DNA of 64,000 nucleotides from Gammaproteobacteria bacterium (lineage in GTDB: Bacteria; Pseudomonadota; Gammaproteobacteria; Steroidobacterales; GCA-2729495). A program made the translations under genes and the position numbers. Under the pieces are notes generated by a model. That model was not told where the DNA came from and did no database searches. It saw only the letters and a list, made by a program, of their open reading frames with translations. This document shows positions 34,612 to 44,515 of the stretch, one piece after another; position 1 is the first letter of the stretch; each line of letters begins with the position of its first letter. The DNA lies in assembly GCA_021773815.1 (NCBI GenBank), contig JAJFJS010000051.1, forward strand, positions 1-64,000, in the 5' to 3' direction.

Positions 34612-37050
34612 TCAGGCGGCGCGTTCGCCGGCATCGGCGTCCGTATCGCTGCCGCTGCCGTCGGTCGTAGCGTTGAGCGGCAGGCGCAGGATGAAGGTCG
34701 TGCCCTGGCCGGGTGCGGACTCGACATCGATCGTGCCGCCGTGCTTCTCGACAATGACGTTATAGGCAATGGCCAGTCCCTGGCCGGTGCCCTTGCCGAC
34801 GGCCTTGGTCGTGAAGAACGCGTCGAAGATACGCGCGCGCACGTCCTCGGGCATGCCTGCGCCGGTGTCGCCGATGCGCACCTCGGCGAAGTCGTCGATC
34901 TGCCGGGTCGTAACCGTGATCTGGCCGCGGCCGTCGCCGCCGTCGCCGACGACGTCGGAGATGGCGTGGGCGGCATTGACGATGATGTTCAGGATCACCT
35001 GGTTGAACTCGCCGGGCAGGCACGGCACGAGCGGCAGCGATTCATCGAACTCGGTGTGCATCTCGGCGACGTACTTCCATTCGTTACGGGCCACGGTAAT
35101 CGTGCTCTGGATCGCGCGGTTCAGGTCGAGGCGGGTCTTGTCCTGGGCCGGGTGGGAGAACTCCTTCATGGCGCTGACGATGCGGCTGACCTGCTCAAGC
35201 CCCTCGAGAGACTGCTCGAATGCGGGCGGCACCTGCTTCTGCAGGAAGTCGAGTTTGGCCTTCTTGAACGCGGCCTCGGCGGTGGTGATCGCATCGTCGT
35301 CGACATGGCCGGTGCGGGCGGTCTCAAGCAGCACGTTGCCGGCGGCGACGGCGTCGATGAGGCCGGCAAAGGCGCGCTGCAGGAACACGGTGTTGTCGCT
35401 GACGTACTGGGTCGGGGTGTTGATCTCGTGGGCGATGCCGGCGGCGAGCTGGCCGATCGACTCGAGCTTCTGCGCCTGGCGCAGCTGCCGCTCCATCTGG
35501 ATGCGATCGGTGACGTCGCGGACAATGGAGACGTAATTCGTCACATGGCCGGATTCGGCGTCGCGAATCGGTGACACAGTATGTTCCTCGTCGTGCATGC
35601 GACCGTCACGTCGTTCGATGTGCAGAATGCCGGACCAGGGTTGGCCGGCGGTCATGGCCGCCCGCAACCGCGCAATCTCCTCAGAATCGGAGTCCTGCTT
35701 CGCGATCTCGCCGGGCCGCCGACCGATGATCTCCTCGGCGGTGTATTGGGTGTAGCGCAGGAAGGCGGGGTTGACGTATTCGATGCACGCGTTGGCATCG
35801 AGGATCACGACGCCCTCGGCGGCCGACTCTACCGCTGTTGCGAGACGCTGAAGCGATTGGATTGACTGCCGCAGCTCTGCCTGAGTGTTTTGTAACACGG
35901 ACGCCAGACTTATCTTTTCACACTGGTCGCGGCCCGCGCCCGTCGATGGCCCGGTCACGACCGGATCGCCTCCGATCTTCTTTCCGGCGATCGCTTCGGC
36001 AATCCGGAACAACTCGGCGGGATCTGCGCCGAGTTGCTGCAGGATGCGGCGTGTCATCAGGACTGCGAGCAAGATCACTATCCCGATCAGCGTCAGGATG
36101 ACGACGGCACCGACAGCCAGGCGCGATGACGCCCGGTCGAACGTGGCGATCGCATTCAGCTTGAGATCCGTGGTGAGAATGACCTCGACCTTGCGTAGTT
36201 GATTCAGCTTCTGGGTCTGCATCGCATACCAGGTTTCGGGGTTGATGCGGAAATTGCCGATGGCCGCATTGTTCAACGCTACCCGTCGCATCCTGGCTGT
36301 TTTCTTGAACGACGGGTCCAGCACCAGGTTGCGGTGAATCCCGCGAAATTTTTCATGGGCGTGTTTCTGGAACATCGAAAAGTAAATCGTTTGGGCGGCG
36401 ATCACGGTCCGCAGGTGTTCGTAGGCGCCGGGGTCGAAGCTGTCGTCGGCGAAGATAGTGACCAATATGGCGCGCTCGATCCCCCCGAACTCCTTGGCAT
36501 GGAGGAAGTTCACGAACGACGCCACGTCCTTGTTGAATGTCGTGCTCAACCTCAGCTCCCCGAGCAGGTCGATGATGTCGAGCAATGCCGTGCTCCAGCT
36601 GGAGTAGTATTCAAGGGCTTCCTGCCCCTTGATTTCCCGCGCGAGCACGCTCGCCCGCTGCTTGGCGAGCTTGTCTCTATTGAGGAATGCTGCGGCCATC
36701 CGGTTGCGTAATGTCGCGTCGAAACTTTCGGCGGTGGCGTTGACCCGAATGTCCAGCTCTGCGAGAGCGCGGTCGGTCTTCAGCTTCTGGGCCGGCAGCG
36801 CCGTGTCGAACCAGTCGCCGGCTCCGCTGAGGTATCCGGCGGATAAGCCGCGTTCCTGCTGCAGCTCATGAAGCACGGCGCTGAGATCAGCCGACAGCAC
36901 GGCAAGATCGACCGCGGTGCGACTCTGCGTACGCAGGCTTGACAATGTGCGCATTTCGCTCTGAGCAAACCACAGTAGCCCGAGAATGGGCAGCATCAGC
37001 ATGACGGCCAGTCGGTGGCTGAGTCTTAACGTTGGCAAAGAATGCTTCAT
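34612..37050 (-). CDS. Sensor histidine kinase: NIT domain, PAS, HisKA, ATPase
   Basis: An 812-residue kinase. An N-terminal membrane helix (about 12-27) precedes an all-helical NIT domain (about 45-290, with ELQQERGLSAGYLSG), a fold associated with nitrate/nitrite sensing. A second membrane helix lies near 310-335. One PAS domain (about 400-520, VESAAEGVVILDANACIEYVNPAF) leads to the transmitter with phosphorylated His541 (AHEINTPTQ) and the ATPase motifs. The last 270 residues match the other three kinases almost completely. It lies 89 bp downstream of the dCache kinase on the same strand. The ligand assignment rests on family knowledge only. Confidence 0.9.
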   Translation of the reverse strand: MKHSLPTLRLSHRLAVMLMLPILGLLWFAQSEMRTLSSLRTQSRTAVDLAVLSADLSAVLHELQQERGLSAGYLSGAGDWFDTALPAQKLKTDRALAELDIRVNATAESFDATLRNRMAAAFLNRDKLAKQRASVLAREIKGQEALEYYSSWSTALLDIIDLLGELRLSTTFNKDVASFVNFLHAKEFGGIERAILVTIFADDSFDPGAYEHLRTVIAAQTIYFSMFQKHAHEKFRGIHRNLVLDPSFKKTARMRRVALNNAAIGNFRINPETWYAMQTQKLNQLRKVEVILTTDLKLNAIATFDRASSRLAVGAVVILTLIGIVILLAVLMTRRILQQLGADPAELFRIAEAIAGKKIGGDPVVTGPSTGAGRDQCEKISLASVLQNTQAELRQSIQSLQRLATAVESAAEGVVILDANACIEYVNPAFLRYTQYTAEEIIGRRPGEIAKQDSDSEEIARLRAAMTAGQPWSGILHIERRDGRMHDEEHTVSPIRDAESGHVTNYVSIVRDVTDRIQMERQLRQAQKLESIGQLAAGIAHEINTPTQYVSDNTVFLQRAFAGLIDAVAAGNVLLETARTGHVDDDAITTAEAAFKKAKLDFLQKQVPPAFEQSLEGLEQVSRIVSAMKEFSHPAQDKTRLDLNRAIQSTITVARNEWKYVAEMHTEFDESLPLVPCLPGEFNQVILNIIVNAAHAISDVVGDGGDGRGQITVTTRQIDDFAEVRIGDTGAGMPEDVRARIFDAFFTTKAVGKGTGQGLAIAYNVIVEKHGGTIDVESAPGQGTTFILRLPLNATTDGSGSDTDADAGERAA

Positions 37051-37139
37051 TTGTGTCTCATTCGAGTCAGTAGCTGAATGCTGCCAAAGGGTGCGCGGTG
37101 AGACTTGTGTCCAGGATTGCGTTCATTCCGGTCATCATT

Positions 37140-40084
37140 TCAGGCGGCCCGTTCGCCGGCATCGGTATTGTTGCCGGCATCATCGGTCGTAGCGTTGAGC
37201 GGCAGGCGCAGGATGAAGGTCGTGCCTTCACCGGGTGCGGACTCGACGTCGATCGTGCCGCCGTGCTTCTCGACGATGACGTTGTAGGCAATGGCCAGTC
37301 CCTGGCCGGTGCCCTTGCCGACTTCCTTGGTCGTGAAGAACGCGTCGAAGATCCGCGCGCGCACGTCCTCGCTCATGCCGGCGCCGGTGTCGCCGATGCG
37401 CACCTCGGCGCAGTCGTCGTCGTGGCGGGTCGTGACCGTGATCTGCCCGCGGCCGTCGGCGCCGTCGCCGACGACGTCGGAGATGGCGTGGGCGGCGTTG
37501 ACGATGATGTTCAGGATCACCTGGTTGAACTCGCCGGGCAGGCACGGTACGTGCGGCAGCGATTCATCGAACTCGGTGTGCATCTCGGCGACGTACTTCC
37601 ACTCATTGCGGGCGACAGTAATCGTGCTCTGGATCGCACGGTTCAGGTCGAGGCGGGTCTTGTCCTGGGCCGGATGGGAGAACTCCTTCATGGCGCTGAC
37701 AATGCGGCTGACCTGTTCGAGGCCCTCCAGCGATTGTTCGAACGCTGGCGGTACCTGCTTCTGCAGGAAGTCGAGCTTGGCTTTTTTGAATGCGGCCTCG
37801 GCGTGGGCGATGGCGTCTTCGTTGACGCCGCCGGAACGGGCGGCGTCCAGCAGTTCGTTGCCGGCGGCGACCGCGCCCATGAGGCCGTCGAAGGCGCGCT
37901 GCAGGAACACGGTGTTGTCGCTGACGTACTGGGTCGGGGTGTTGATCTCGTGGGCGATGCCGGCGGCGAGCTGGCCGATCGACTCGAGCTTCTGCGCCTG
38001 GCGCAGCCGCAGCTCCATCGCGCCGCGTTCCTCTTCGGCCCGCTGGCGTTCCGTGATGTCGATAATCATTGCACAGAATACGGGTGGGTTGTCTTCGTCC
38101 ATCAATTGCAGGTGCACCTCGATGGGGTATTGTGTGCCGTCCTTGCGTTGGTGCGTCGTCGTGAAATGCAGCTTGAATTCATCCCCGGTGCGCAATGGTT
38201 CGATCTTTGCGGCAAATGCTTCGTTCGTGAATTCCGGCTTCAGGTCGACGGGAGTCATGCTCTGTAATTCCGCCATCGAGTAGCCGAGGTTTTCCCGGCC
38301 TCCCTCGTTGACGCTGACGAAGCGGAGCGTGTCTGCGTCGAAGATATAGATCTCGTTCAGCGATCCCTCGAGTACCCGGCTGAAGCGCGCGGCTTCCTCC
38401 GCGGTCTTCTTGTTCTGTTCCTCCATCAGGACCCGTTCGGTGATGTCGCGAATCACGACGACGATGCCCGTGACGGCGCCGGCGGCATCCCGAACCGGCG
38501 ACACGGTCGTGTCCTCGAAGGCGTGCGTGCCGTCCCTGGCGACCGTTTTGTAGCGCGTCGAACAGGGCTTGCCGTTCAGCACGGAGTCCCACATGTCCCG
38601 GTATTCCCGGGACGCAGTTTGCTGGTGCCCGAGATCCCAGAGTTGTTTACCGACGACGTCGGCGGCTCGGGAGTTTCTCAACCGCTCGTAGGCGGGATTG
38701 ACGTACCGGTACACACATTCGTTGTCCAGTATTGCGATTGCCTCGATGGCATGTTCGACGGCCGCGGCCAGGTAACGCATTTGTTCTTCGGCCTCGATCC
38801 GGCGCGCAATTTGTCGATGCAGTGTGGTGCGGCGTTTTTCCATCTGCTCGATCAGGCGTCCGAAGGTGCGCGCGAGTGTGCCGATCTCATCGGGTCGGTC
38901 GATCGGCAGCGTCGCTATGGGCTTGCCGGGCGTGTACCCCTCGATCGATCCGGTGATTTCGTTCAGGGGCTTGCAAATAACTGAATCCACAAAGAACAGA
39001 CCGAGCAGCAGCACCGGAATCATGATCAGCACGAGTGTGCCGCCCAGGGGCAGCGCGTTCGCGACGGTGACGGCGATGATGCCGTCGAATTCGGCTTCGC
39101 GCGCGAAATGCAGGGTGCGTTCCTGCCGACCGGCATCGATGACCGCATCGTAGATGCCGAGAATTACGCGCCGACCGTCGGCGTCTTGCAGCATCGCTGC
39201 GCGTCGGCCGTCGGTCGGTGCTGGGAACACCTGATCGTAGCCGGGAAACGCATCCGCAATGTCGTAGGAGCGATCGAATTCAAACGCAAATTCATGGCGT
39301 GTGTCGGGGTGGACGAGAAAGCGCCCGTCCTGATCGAAGACGTACAACGCGCCTTCGGCGCCTGCCGGTCGGCGCAGTCGGTCGAAAACGCTGGTCATGT
39401 CGACATTGACGACGACGATGCCGAACAGTTGGCCGTCAGCGGCATATACTGGCGTCGCTGCCCGCAGCGCCGGCCAGTGGGGTGTTTCGATCTGCCCGTG
39501 CTCGCGATTCCGATCGATTGCGGAGATCAATACGCGGCCCGGCGCCAGTTTGGCGGCATCGGCAACATACGGGCGATCGCCCTTTGCCTGCAGGTGCGCA
39601 TTTTCCGCGACGATGACATCTCGTCCGCGGCGCTCGACACGGACGATTTCCCGGCCATTGTCGTGCAGACCGATCAGGCGAATCTGTCGATACGTCGGTC
39701 GGGCCCGCAGGGTCTCGGTGAAAATCGCCGTGAGTCGGGTGTGCCACAGCGCAGCCGATGAGTTGTCGACAGGATCGAGTCCGCCGTTTCCGTATGCCCG
39801 GCCAGTCCGCCGACGGGCGGCATGTGGGCGAGGGACAGGGCTTCCTGCCGCAGGGATTCGATCATCGCTTCGAATTGCGTGCCGGCAATTTCGGCCGAGT
39901 GCACCGCGTGTTCGCGCTCGGCGGAGATGGATTCTGCGGCCTGATTCGACAGGACGATGACCAGCGCCACGGTGACCGCGGCAATGACCAGCGCCATCAT
40001 GGTGATCGTCATTCGGGCGCGGAGCCCGGTCAGGTGCGATGCCCGCGTCGTCGTGCCTGCCGTCGACTGTTGCGGGTTGCTCAT
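37140..40084 (-). pseudogene. Sensor histidine kinase (dCache, HAMP, PAS, PAS, HisKA, ATPase) split by a frameshift near 39797-39803
   Basis: The start codon at 40084 overlaps the upstream kinase stop (ATGA). The first frame reads the N-terminal membrane helix and early Cache domain up to MPPVGGLA, then loses homology. The rest continues in another frame from RAYGNGGLDPVDNSSAALWHTRL onward, through the Cache domain (QIRLIGLHDNGREIVRVERRG), a membrane helix, HAMP, two PAS domains, HisKA and ATPase. Adding one base within the GGCCGGG run restores a single 981-residue protein with phosphorylated His712. Either the gene is truly broken or the assembly lost one base. The two pieces are 39674-40084 and a large fragment ending at 37140. 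Confidence 0.85.
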
Positions 40085-43000
40085 GCGGCCTTCTCGGCGG
40101 CGCTGCCGTCGGCGTCGTCTGCGGGCGCGGTCAACGGCAGGCGGATAACGAAGGTGGTGCCTGCACCGGGGGCGGACTCGACGTCGATGGTGCCGTCATG
40201 CTTGTCGACGATGACGTTGTAGGCAATGGCCAGGCCCTGGCCGGTGCCCTTGCCGACTTCCTTGGTCGTGAAGAACGCATCGAAGATGCGCGCCCGCACG
40301 TCCTCGCTCATGCCGGCGCCGGTGTCGCCGATGCGGATCTCGGCGTAGTCATCGACATGGCGGGTCGTGACCGTGATCTGGCCGCGGCCGTCGGCGCCGT
40401 CACCGACGACATCGCCGATCGCGTGGGCGGCGTTGACGATGATGTTCAGGATTACCTGGTTAAATTCGCCGGGCAGGCATGGCACGTGCGGCAGCGATTC
40501 ATCGAACTCGGTGTGCATCTCGGCGACGTACTTCCACTCGCTGCTCGCGACGGTGATCGTGCTCTGGATCGCGCGGTTCAGGTCGAGGCCGGTCTTGTCC
40601 TGTGCCGGGTGGGAGAACTCCTTCATGGCGCTGACGATGCGGCTGACCTGTTCGAGGCCTTCCAGCGACTGCTCGAAGGCGGGCGGTACCTGCTTCTGCA
40701 GGAAGTCCAGTTTGGCCTTCTTGAACGCGGCCTCGGCGGTGGTGATCGCATCGTCGTCAACCTGGCCGGTGCGGGCAGTCGCAAGTAGCGCGTTGCCGGC
40801 GGCTACGGCGTCCATGAGACCGGCAAAGGCGCGCTGCAGGAACACGGTGTTGTCGCTGACGTACTGGGTCGGGGTGTTGATCTCGTGGGCGATGCCGGCG
40901 GCGAGCTGGCCGATGGATTCCAGCTTCTGCGCCTGGCGCAGTTGCTGCTCCATCTGGATACGCTCGGTGACGTCGCGAATCACCGAGACATAGTTCGTGA
41001 TGCGGCCCGACGCCGGGTCGCGGATCGGTGAGACCGTCGTCTCTTCGCTATGGAGCCGGCCGTCGGGGCGGCGGATATTCAGGATGCCGGACCAGGTCTC
41101 GCCGCAGGCCATCGCCTCGCGCAGCGCACTAATTTTCTCCGGGTCGGCCTCCGGCGCCGAGATGTCGCTGGCGCGGCGGCCCTGCAATTCCTCGATGGAA
41201 TGCTGCGTGTAACGTAGGAATGCGGGGTTCACGTATTGGATCCGTGATTCGGCATCGAGGATCACGATGCCCTCGGCCGCCGACTCCACGGCCGTTGCGA
41301 GGCGCTGCAGGCGCTCGCGAATCTGTTTCGCGTCGGTGATGTCCTTGATCATGACGCTGAAGAATCTTTCGCTGTCGATTTCGAAGATATCGAATCGCAA
41401 CGCTACCGGGAAAAGGCTGCCGTCCTTGCGCACGGCTTCCGACTCGTTTTCGTGCTTCTGACTGGTATTGCTTCGCTGGCCCGTCTGCAGATAGTGGTCG
41501 ATATTGCTTTTTAACCGGCTCTTCAGTGGCTCGGGCAACAGTATCGATGCGCTCTGCCCGATCGCTTCGTCTTTCGTGTAGCCGAAAATTTCCTCGGCGG
41601 CCGGGTTGAACGACAGTATCGTGCCGTGACTGTCACAGATGACTTGGGCGTCGGCCATGTTGTCGATGACGGCGCGGTAGCGCGCTTCCGCCGCGGCGAT
41701 CGTGTGCAGATCCAGGCGGCGCTGTTCGGCCTGTTCCTCCAGTTGCCGGGAGCGTTGTTCGACCTGTCCCATCATCCGGCCCAGTGCAACGCCCAGCCGG
41801 CCGACCTCGTCGTGGGTCGTGACGGGAATATCCGGCCGCCGTCCGGTCTGACCAAATTCCTGCGCGGCCCGGGCGAGTGTCTGCACGGGTCGGGCGAGGA
41901 GTTGTGCGACGAACCAGCCGATCACTATCGCCAGCGTAAATGTGAGTTGTCCGCTGAGGCGTCGCTGACGACCAATCTCGGCCGCCGGCAGTTCGATGGC
42001 GTCGCGGCTGCGGCTGCTGATAAACAACAGCGGCTGGCGGCTATTGCGGGTATCGCTGCGGTAGATGCCGGCGGCGACTTCCCGGGCGCCGTCGTCGTCG
42101 AGCAAGACGGCGCCGCCGGCGTCGGGGCTTGTTAACTGGCCGATGAGTCCGGGAAATTCCGTGGCGAGCCGGCGCGCGCCGGACGGCGCCGCGCCGTCGG
42201 CGTGGATCAGGAACACCCCGGTGTCATCCACGACATAGCGGCGCGCGTCGTTGTCGGATGCCCCCGTAAGTATATCGGTCACGTCCAGGCGCAGCCGAAA
42301 GACGCCGATGCGCAGACCGTCGTCCGAATACGCGGGCAGCGTGACATCGGCCGTTAGCAACGGTTGCATGTCGTTCCCGTTGGCGGCGCGGGACACGATG
42401 CGGCTCCAGGAAATGCCATCCGGAATATCGCCGCCGGTCAGGTCGATGTCGGACGCGGACGGCGCGTCGTCGACCCCGAGTTGCGCCAGCACTTCGCCGG
42501 ACTCCGCGTCGACGTAACGAATGGCGCGGTACTCCGGATGTGTCACCACCCAGTTCTGCAACAGGCCGGTCAGGCTCAATTGCCAGTGTTCGGCGCTGCC
42601 GCCTTGTTGTTTGTCAAACCCCCCGTCGCGGCGCGCTCGGTACAAGCCTGCGATGGGTCCCGTCGTCGCCAGTGCCAGCAGATCCCGTTCTGCATTCGCC
42701 AGTCGGCGGTCCAATGCCGTACCCGTCGCGCGTGACTCTTCGGCCAGCTGGTCCATGCCAACTTGCAACACCATCTGGTGCATCGTTCGCGAGCTCTGGA
42801 TTGCCGTCGGCGTGACGGCCAGTAAGGCGACGAGGCCGCAGAGGATTGCCGTCTTCGTACCGATGCCCAGCGACATCCCGTGTCTGACCGGCGTTGCTGC
42901 AGCGTCGTTCACCGTCACCGGTGTATCCATCATGAGGGAGAGCACGCAGCCCGTAAGTGCAAGGGCGTAGCTGATCAGTTTGGTCGCATGGGCCGCGTCA

Positions 43001-43719
43001 AACTGCGCGTCGAACGGCGCGGAAGACAGCGGCATGATCAACACGTGGCAAATCAGCCCCGTCAGTATCGACAATATGATCCAGTGCGCGAACACGTTTT
43101 GACGCCATGCGCCGCCGCGCATCGCGCTGATCAGGGCCAGCATAAACACGGCCGCGACGATGAGCTCCTGTGGTCGATGCAGCACCATGCCGGGCACGTA
43201 GCCGCTCGGTAGTGGCGCGTTTTCCAGCGCAAAGATAATGATTGCGGCCACCAGCAACGGGCCGAAGAGCCGGAGCCCAGGGTGTGTTTGGCCGCGCTCG
43301 CCCGCCGTCGCCAGGCGCCGTCGGTCGATACAGCTCAGTAACAGCATTGAGGCGAGGAACAGTCGTGAGGCAAACCAGCTCCACGCGGTGATGTCCACCT
43401 GCGGCGTATCGAATACGCCGGCCAATGCGGGGATCGCGACCAGACCGTGAAAACCGTCGAGCATGCCGGCGCCCAGGAAGCCCGCGGCGATGAGCAGTAT
43501 GCTGGGATGCCGTTGTGCGCGGTAGTAGCGCAGCACGAAGGCGCCGACGATGAATGCCATGACGGCGCTGGTGAGCTCCATGACATTGTGCGTGGCCGAC
43601 GTGCCTTGCCACTCGACCATGTCGAGCGAACTCGGAATCATCAGGCCGCCGAGTAGCAGGCACCAGTAGACGACGGCGCGAGTGCTGGCTGTTTGCTGTA
43701 GCGCTATCGTGTCCTGCAT
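40081..43719 (-). CDS. Sensor histidine kinase: 7TM region, Cache, HAMP, PAS, PAS, HisKA, ATPase
   Basis: A 1212-residue membrane kinase, the first gene of the run. Residues 1-265 contain about seven membrane helices (GFLGAGMLDGFHGL, MASE3-like). A further membrane helix (about 290-310) begins a periplasmic Cache domain (about 320-590), then a membrane helix, HAMP (ARPVQTLARAAQEFG), and PAS domains near 680-800 and 810-925. The transmitter has phosphorylated His945 (AHEINTPTQ) and intact ATPase boxes. Two membrane sensor modules in one kinase is a large input. The stop overlaps the next kinase start. The stimulus is unknown. Confidence 0.9.
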   Translation of the reverse strand: MQDTIALQQTASTRAVVYWCLLLGGLMIPSSLDMVEWQGTSATHNVMELTSAVMAFIVGAFVLRYYRAQRHPSILLIAAGFLGAGMLDGFHGLVAIPALAGVFDTPQVDITAWSWFASRLFLASMLLLSCIDRRRLATAGERGQTHPGLRLFGPLLVAAIIIFALENAPLPSGYVPGMVLHRPQELIVAAVFMLALISAMRGGAWRQNVFAHWIILSILTGLICHVLIMPLSSAPFDAQFDAAHATKLISYALALTGCVLSLMMDTPVTVNDAAATPVRHGMSLGIGTKTAILCGLVALLAVTPTAIQSSRTMHQMVLQVGMDQLAEESRATGTALDRRLANAERDLLALATTGPIAGLYRARRDGGFDKQQGGSAEHWQLSLTGLLQNWVVTHPEYRAIRYVDAESGEVLAQLGVDDAPSASDIDLTGGDIPDGISWSRIVSRAANGNDMQPLLTADVTLPAYSDDGLRIGVFRLRLDVTDILTGASDNDARRYVVDDTGVFLIHADGAAPSGARRLATEFPGLIGQLTSPDAGGAVLLDDDGAREVAAGIYRSDTRNSRQPLLFISSRSRDAIELPAAEIGRQRRLSGQLTFTLAIVIGWFVAQLLARPVQTLARAAQEFGQTGRRPDIPVTTHDEVGRLGVALGRMMGQVEQRSRQLEEQAEQRRLDLHTIAAAEARYRAVIDNMADAQVICDSHGTILSFNPAAEEIFGYTKDEAIGQSASILLPEPLKSRLKSNIDHYLQTGQRSNTSQKHENESEAVRKDGSLFPVALRFDIFEIDSERFFSVMIKDITDAKQIRERLQRLATAVESAAEGIVILDAESRIQYVNPAFLRYTQHSIEELQGRRASDISAPEADPEKISALREAMACGETWSGILNIRRPDGRLHSEETTVSPIRDPASGRITNYVSVIRDVTERIQMEQQLRQAQKLESIGQLAAGIAHEINTPTQYVSDNTVFLQRAFAGLMDAVAAGNALLATARTGQVDDDAITTAEAAFKKAKLDFLQKQVPPAFEQSLEGLEQVSRIVSAMKEFSHPAQDKTGLDLNRAIQSTITVASSEWKYVAEMHTEFDESLPHVPCLPGEFNQVILNIIVNAAHAIGDVVGDGADGRGQITVTTRHVDDYAEIRIGDTGAGMSEDVRARIFDAFFTTKEVGKGTGQGLAIAYNVIVDKHDGTIDVESAPGAGTTFVIRLPLTAPADDADGSAAEKAA

Positions 43720-43920
43720 CCTGTTGCACCCGGCGCAATAGCCGCCGAACGTTCCGGCAGCGTGATGGATTTCGAGCGGGCACAGCGTCGTCGGCCAATG
43801 GCCGGCCGGCGCAATAATGCACCCCGTTGCCAGACCTATCGGCTGCGGGCGTGCTTTTCTTTAGGCGCCAGTCGGCACTTTTTGCATTGCGTCGTGTCGC
43901 GTGGACGAAACGTCCGGGGG

Positions 43921-44268
43921 TCAGTTCAGTACGCGGTAGCCGCGTCCGCGCATGCAGTTCTTGACGACACGCTGTTGCTCGCGGTCGTTGAGCCGGGCCG
44001 ACTCCGCGCTGCCGGCGACGGCGCCGTAGCCGGCGCCGCGGGCCGCATCACCGCCAATCGCACCTGCGGCGGCGCCGACGACGGCACCGGCCGCCGCGCC
44101 CTTGGCGACGCCCTGTTCGATCGGTATCTGTTCGCCGTAACCGCGACAGTCTGCGAGGTCGCGTTCATAGCGCGCGACATCCACGCCCTGCATGTCGACG
44201 ATGGGTTCGGGGTGTGCCGCGCAGCCGAGTGCGGTGCCGGTCATCAGGGTCAGCCAGATCGATCGCAT
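43921..44268 (-). CDS. Glycine-zipper lipoprotein
   Basis: A 115-residue protein. The signal ends with a lipobox-like TALGC (Cys at about 15). A short cysteine-containing region (YERDLADCRGYGEQI) is followed by an alanine/glycine zipper (KGAAAGAVVGAAAGAIGGDAA) that could insert into or pack against membrane, and a basic end (CMRGRGYRVLN). Family relatives are small outer-membrane-associated lipoproteins of unclear role. The ATG at 44268 gives a clean signal peptide; an in-frame extension to 44433 has no support. Confidence 0.75.
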   Translation of the reverse strand: MRSIWLTLMTGTALGCAAHPEPIVDMQGVDVARYERDLADCRGYGEQIPIEQGVAKGAAAGAVVGAAAGAIGGDAARGAGYGAVAGSAESARLNDREQQRVVKNCMRGRGYRVLN

Positions 44269-44477
44269 CGCGGGCGCTCCGTGCACGGGGTGGGCCAATG
44301 GGGCGGAAACAATCATAACGTATGGGGTCGCGCCGGGTTGACACGCCGGTTTGCCGCAATGGTCGGCGCGGGCGACCGCCGGGCGTCCAAGGTGGCCGGC
44401 GTTCGGAACCGCGCCACAATCCCGGGGGCGCACCGCAAATTGTGAATCACGGCCACATCGTGATGTCTGGCGGTCGC

Positions 44478-44483
44478 TATGAT
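44478..44483 (+). promoter_or_regulatory. Possible -10 box (TATGAT) of the HD-GYP/EAL operon
   Basis: TATGAT lies 33 bp before the TTG start at 44516. There is no convincing -35 at the usual spacing. The preceding 200 bp (44269-44477) contain a small ATCACG/CGTGAT hairpin and no gene. Confidence 0.25.
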
Positions 44484-44515
44484 CCTGTCAGGCCCGCGGG
44501 AACCAGGGAAGCGCG

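Noticed and set aside
37098-38267. 389-codon plus-strand frame at the end of the dCache kinase, repeated in the other kinases
   Set aside because: It recurs only because the kinase transmitter DNA is repeated; no independent support.
40081-43719. The 7TM kinase as a hybrid kinase with receiver
   Set aside because: No receiver follows the ATPase domain; the gene ends shortly after it.
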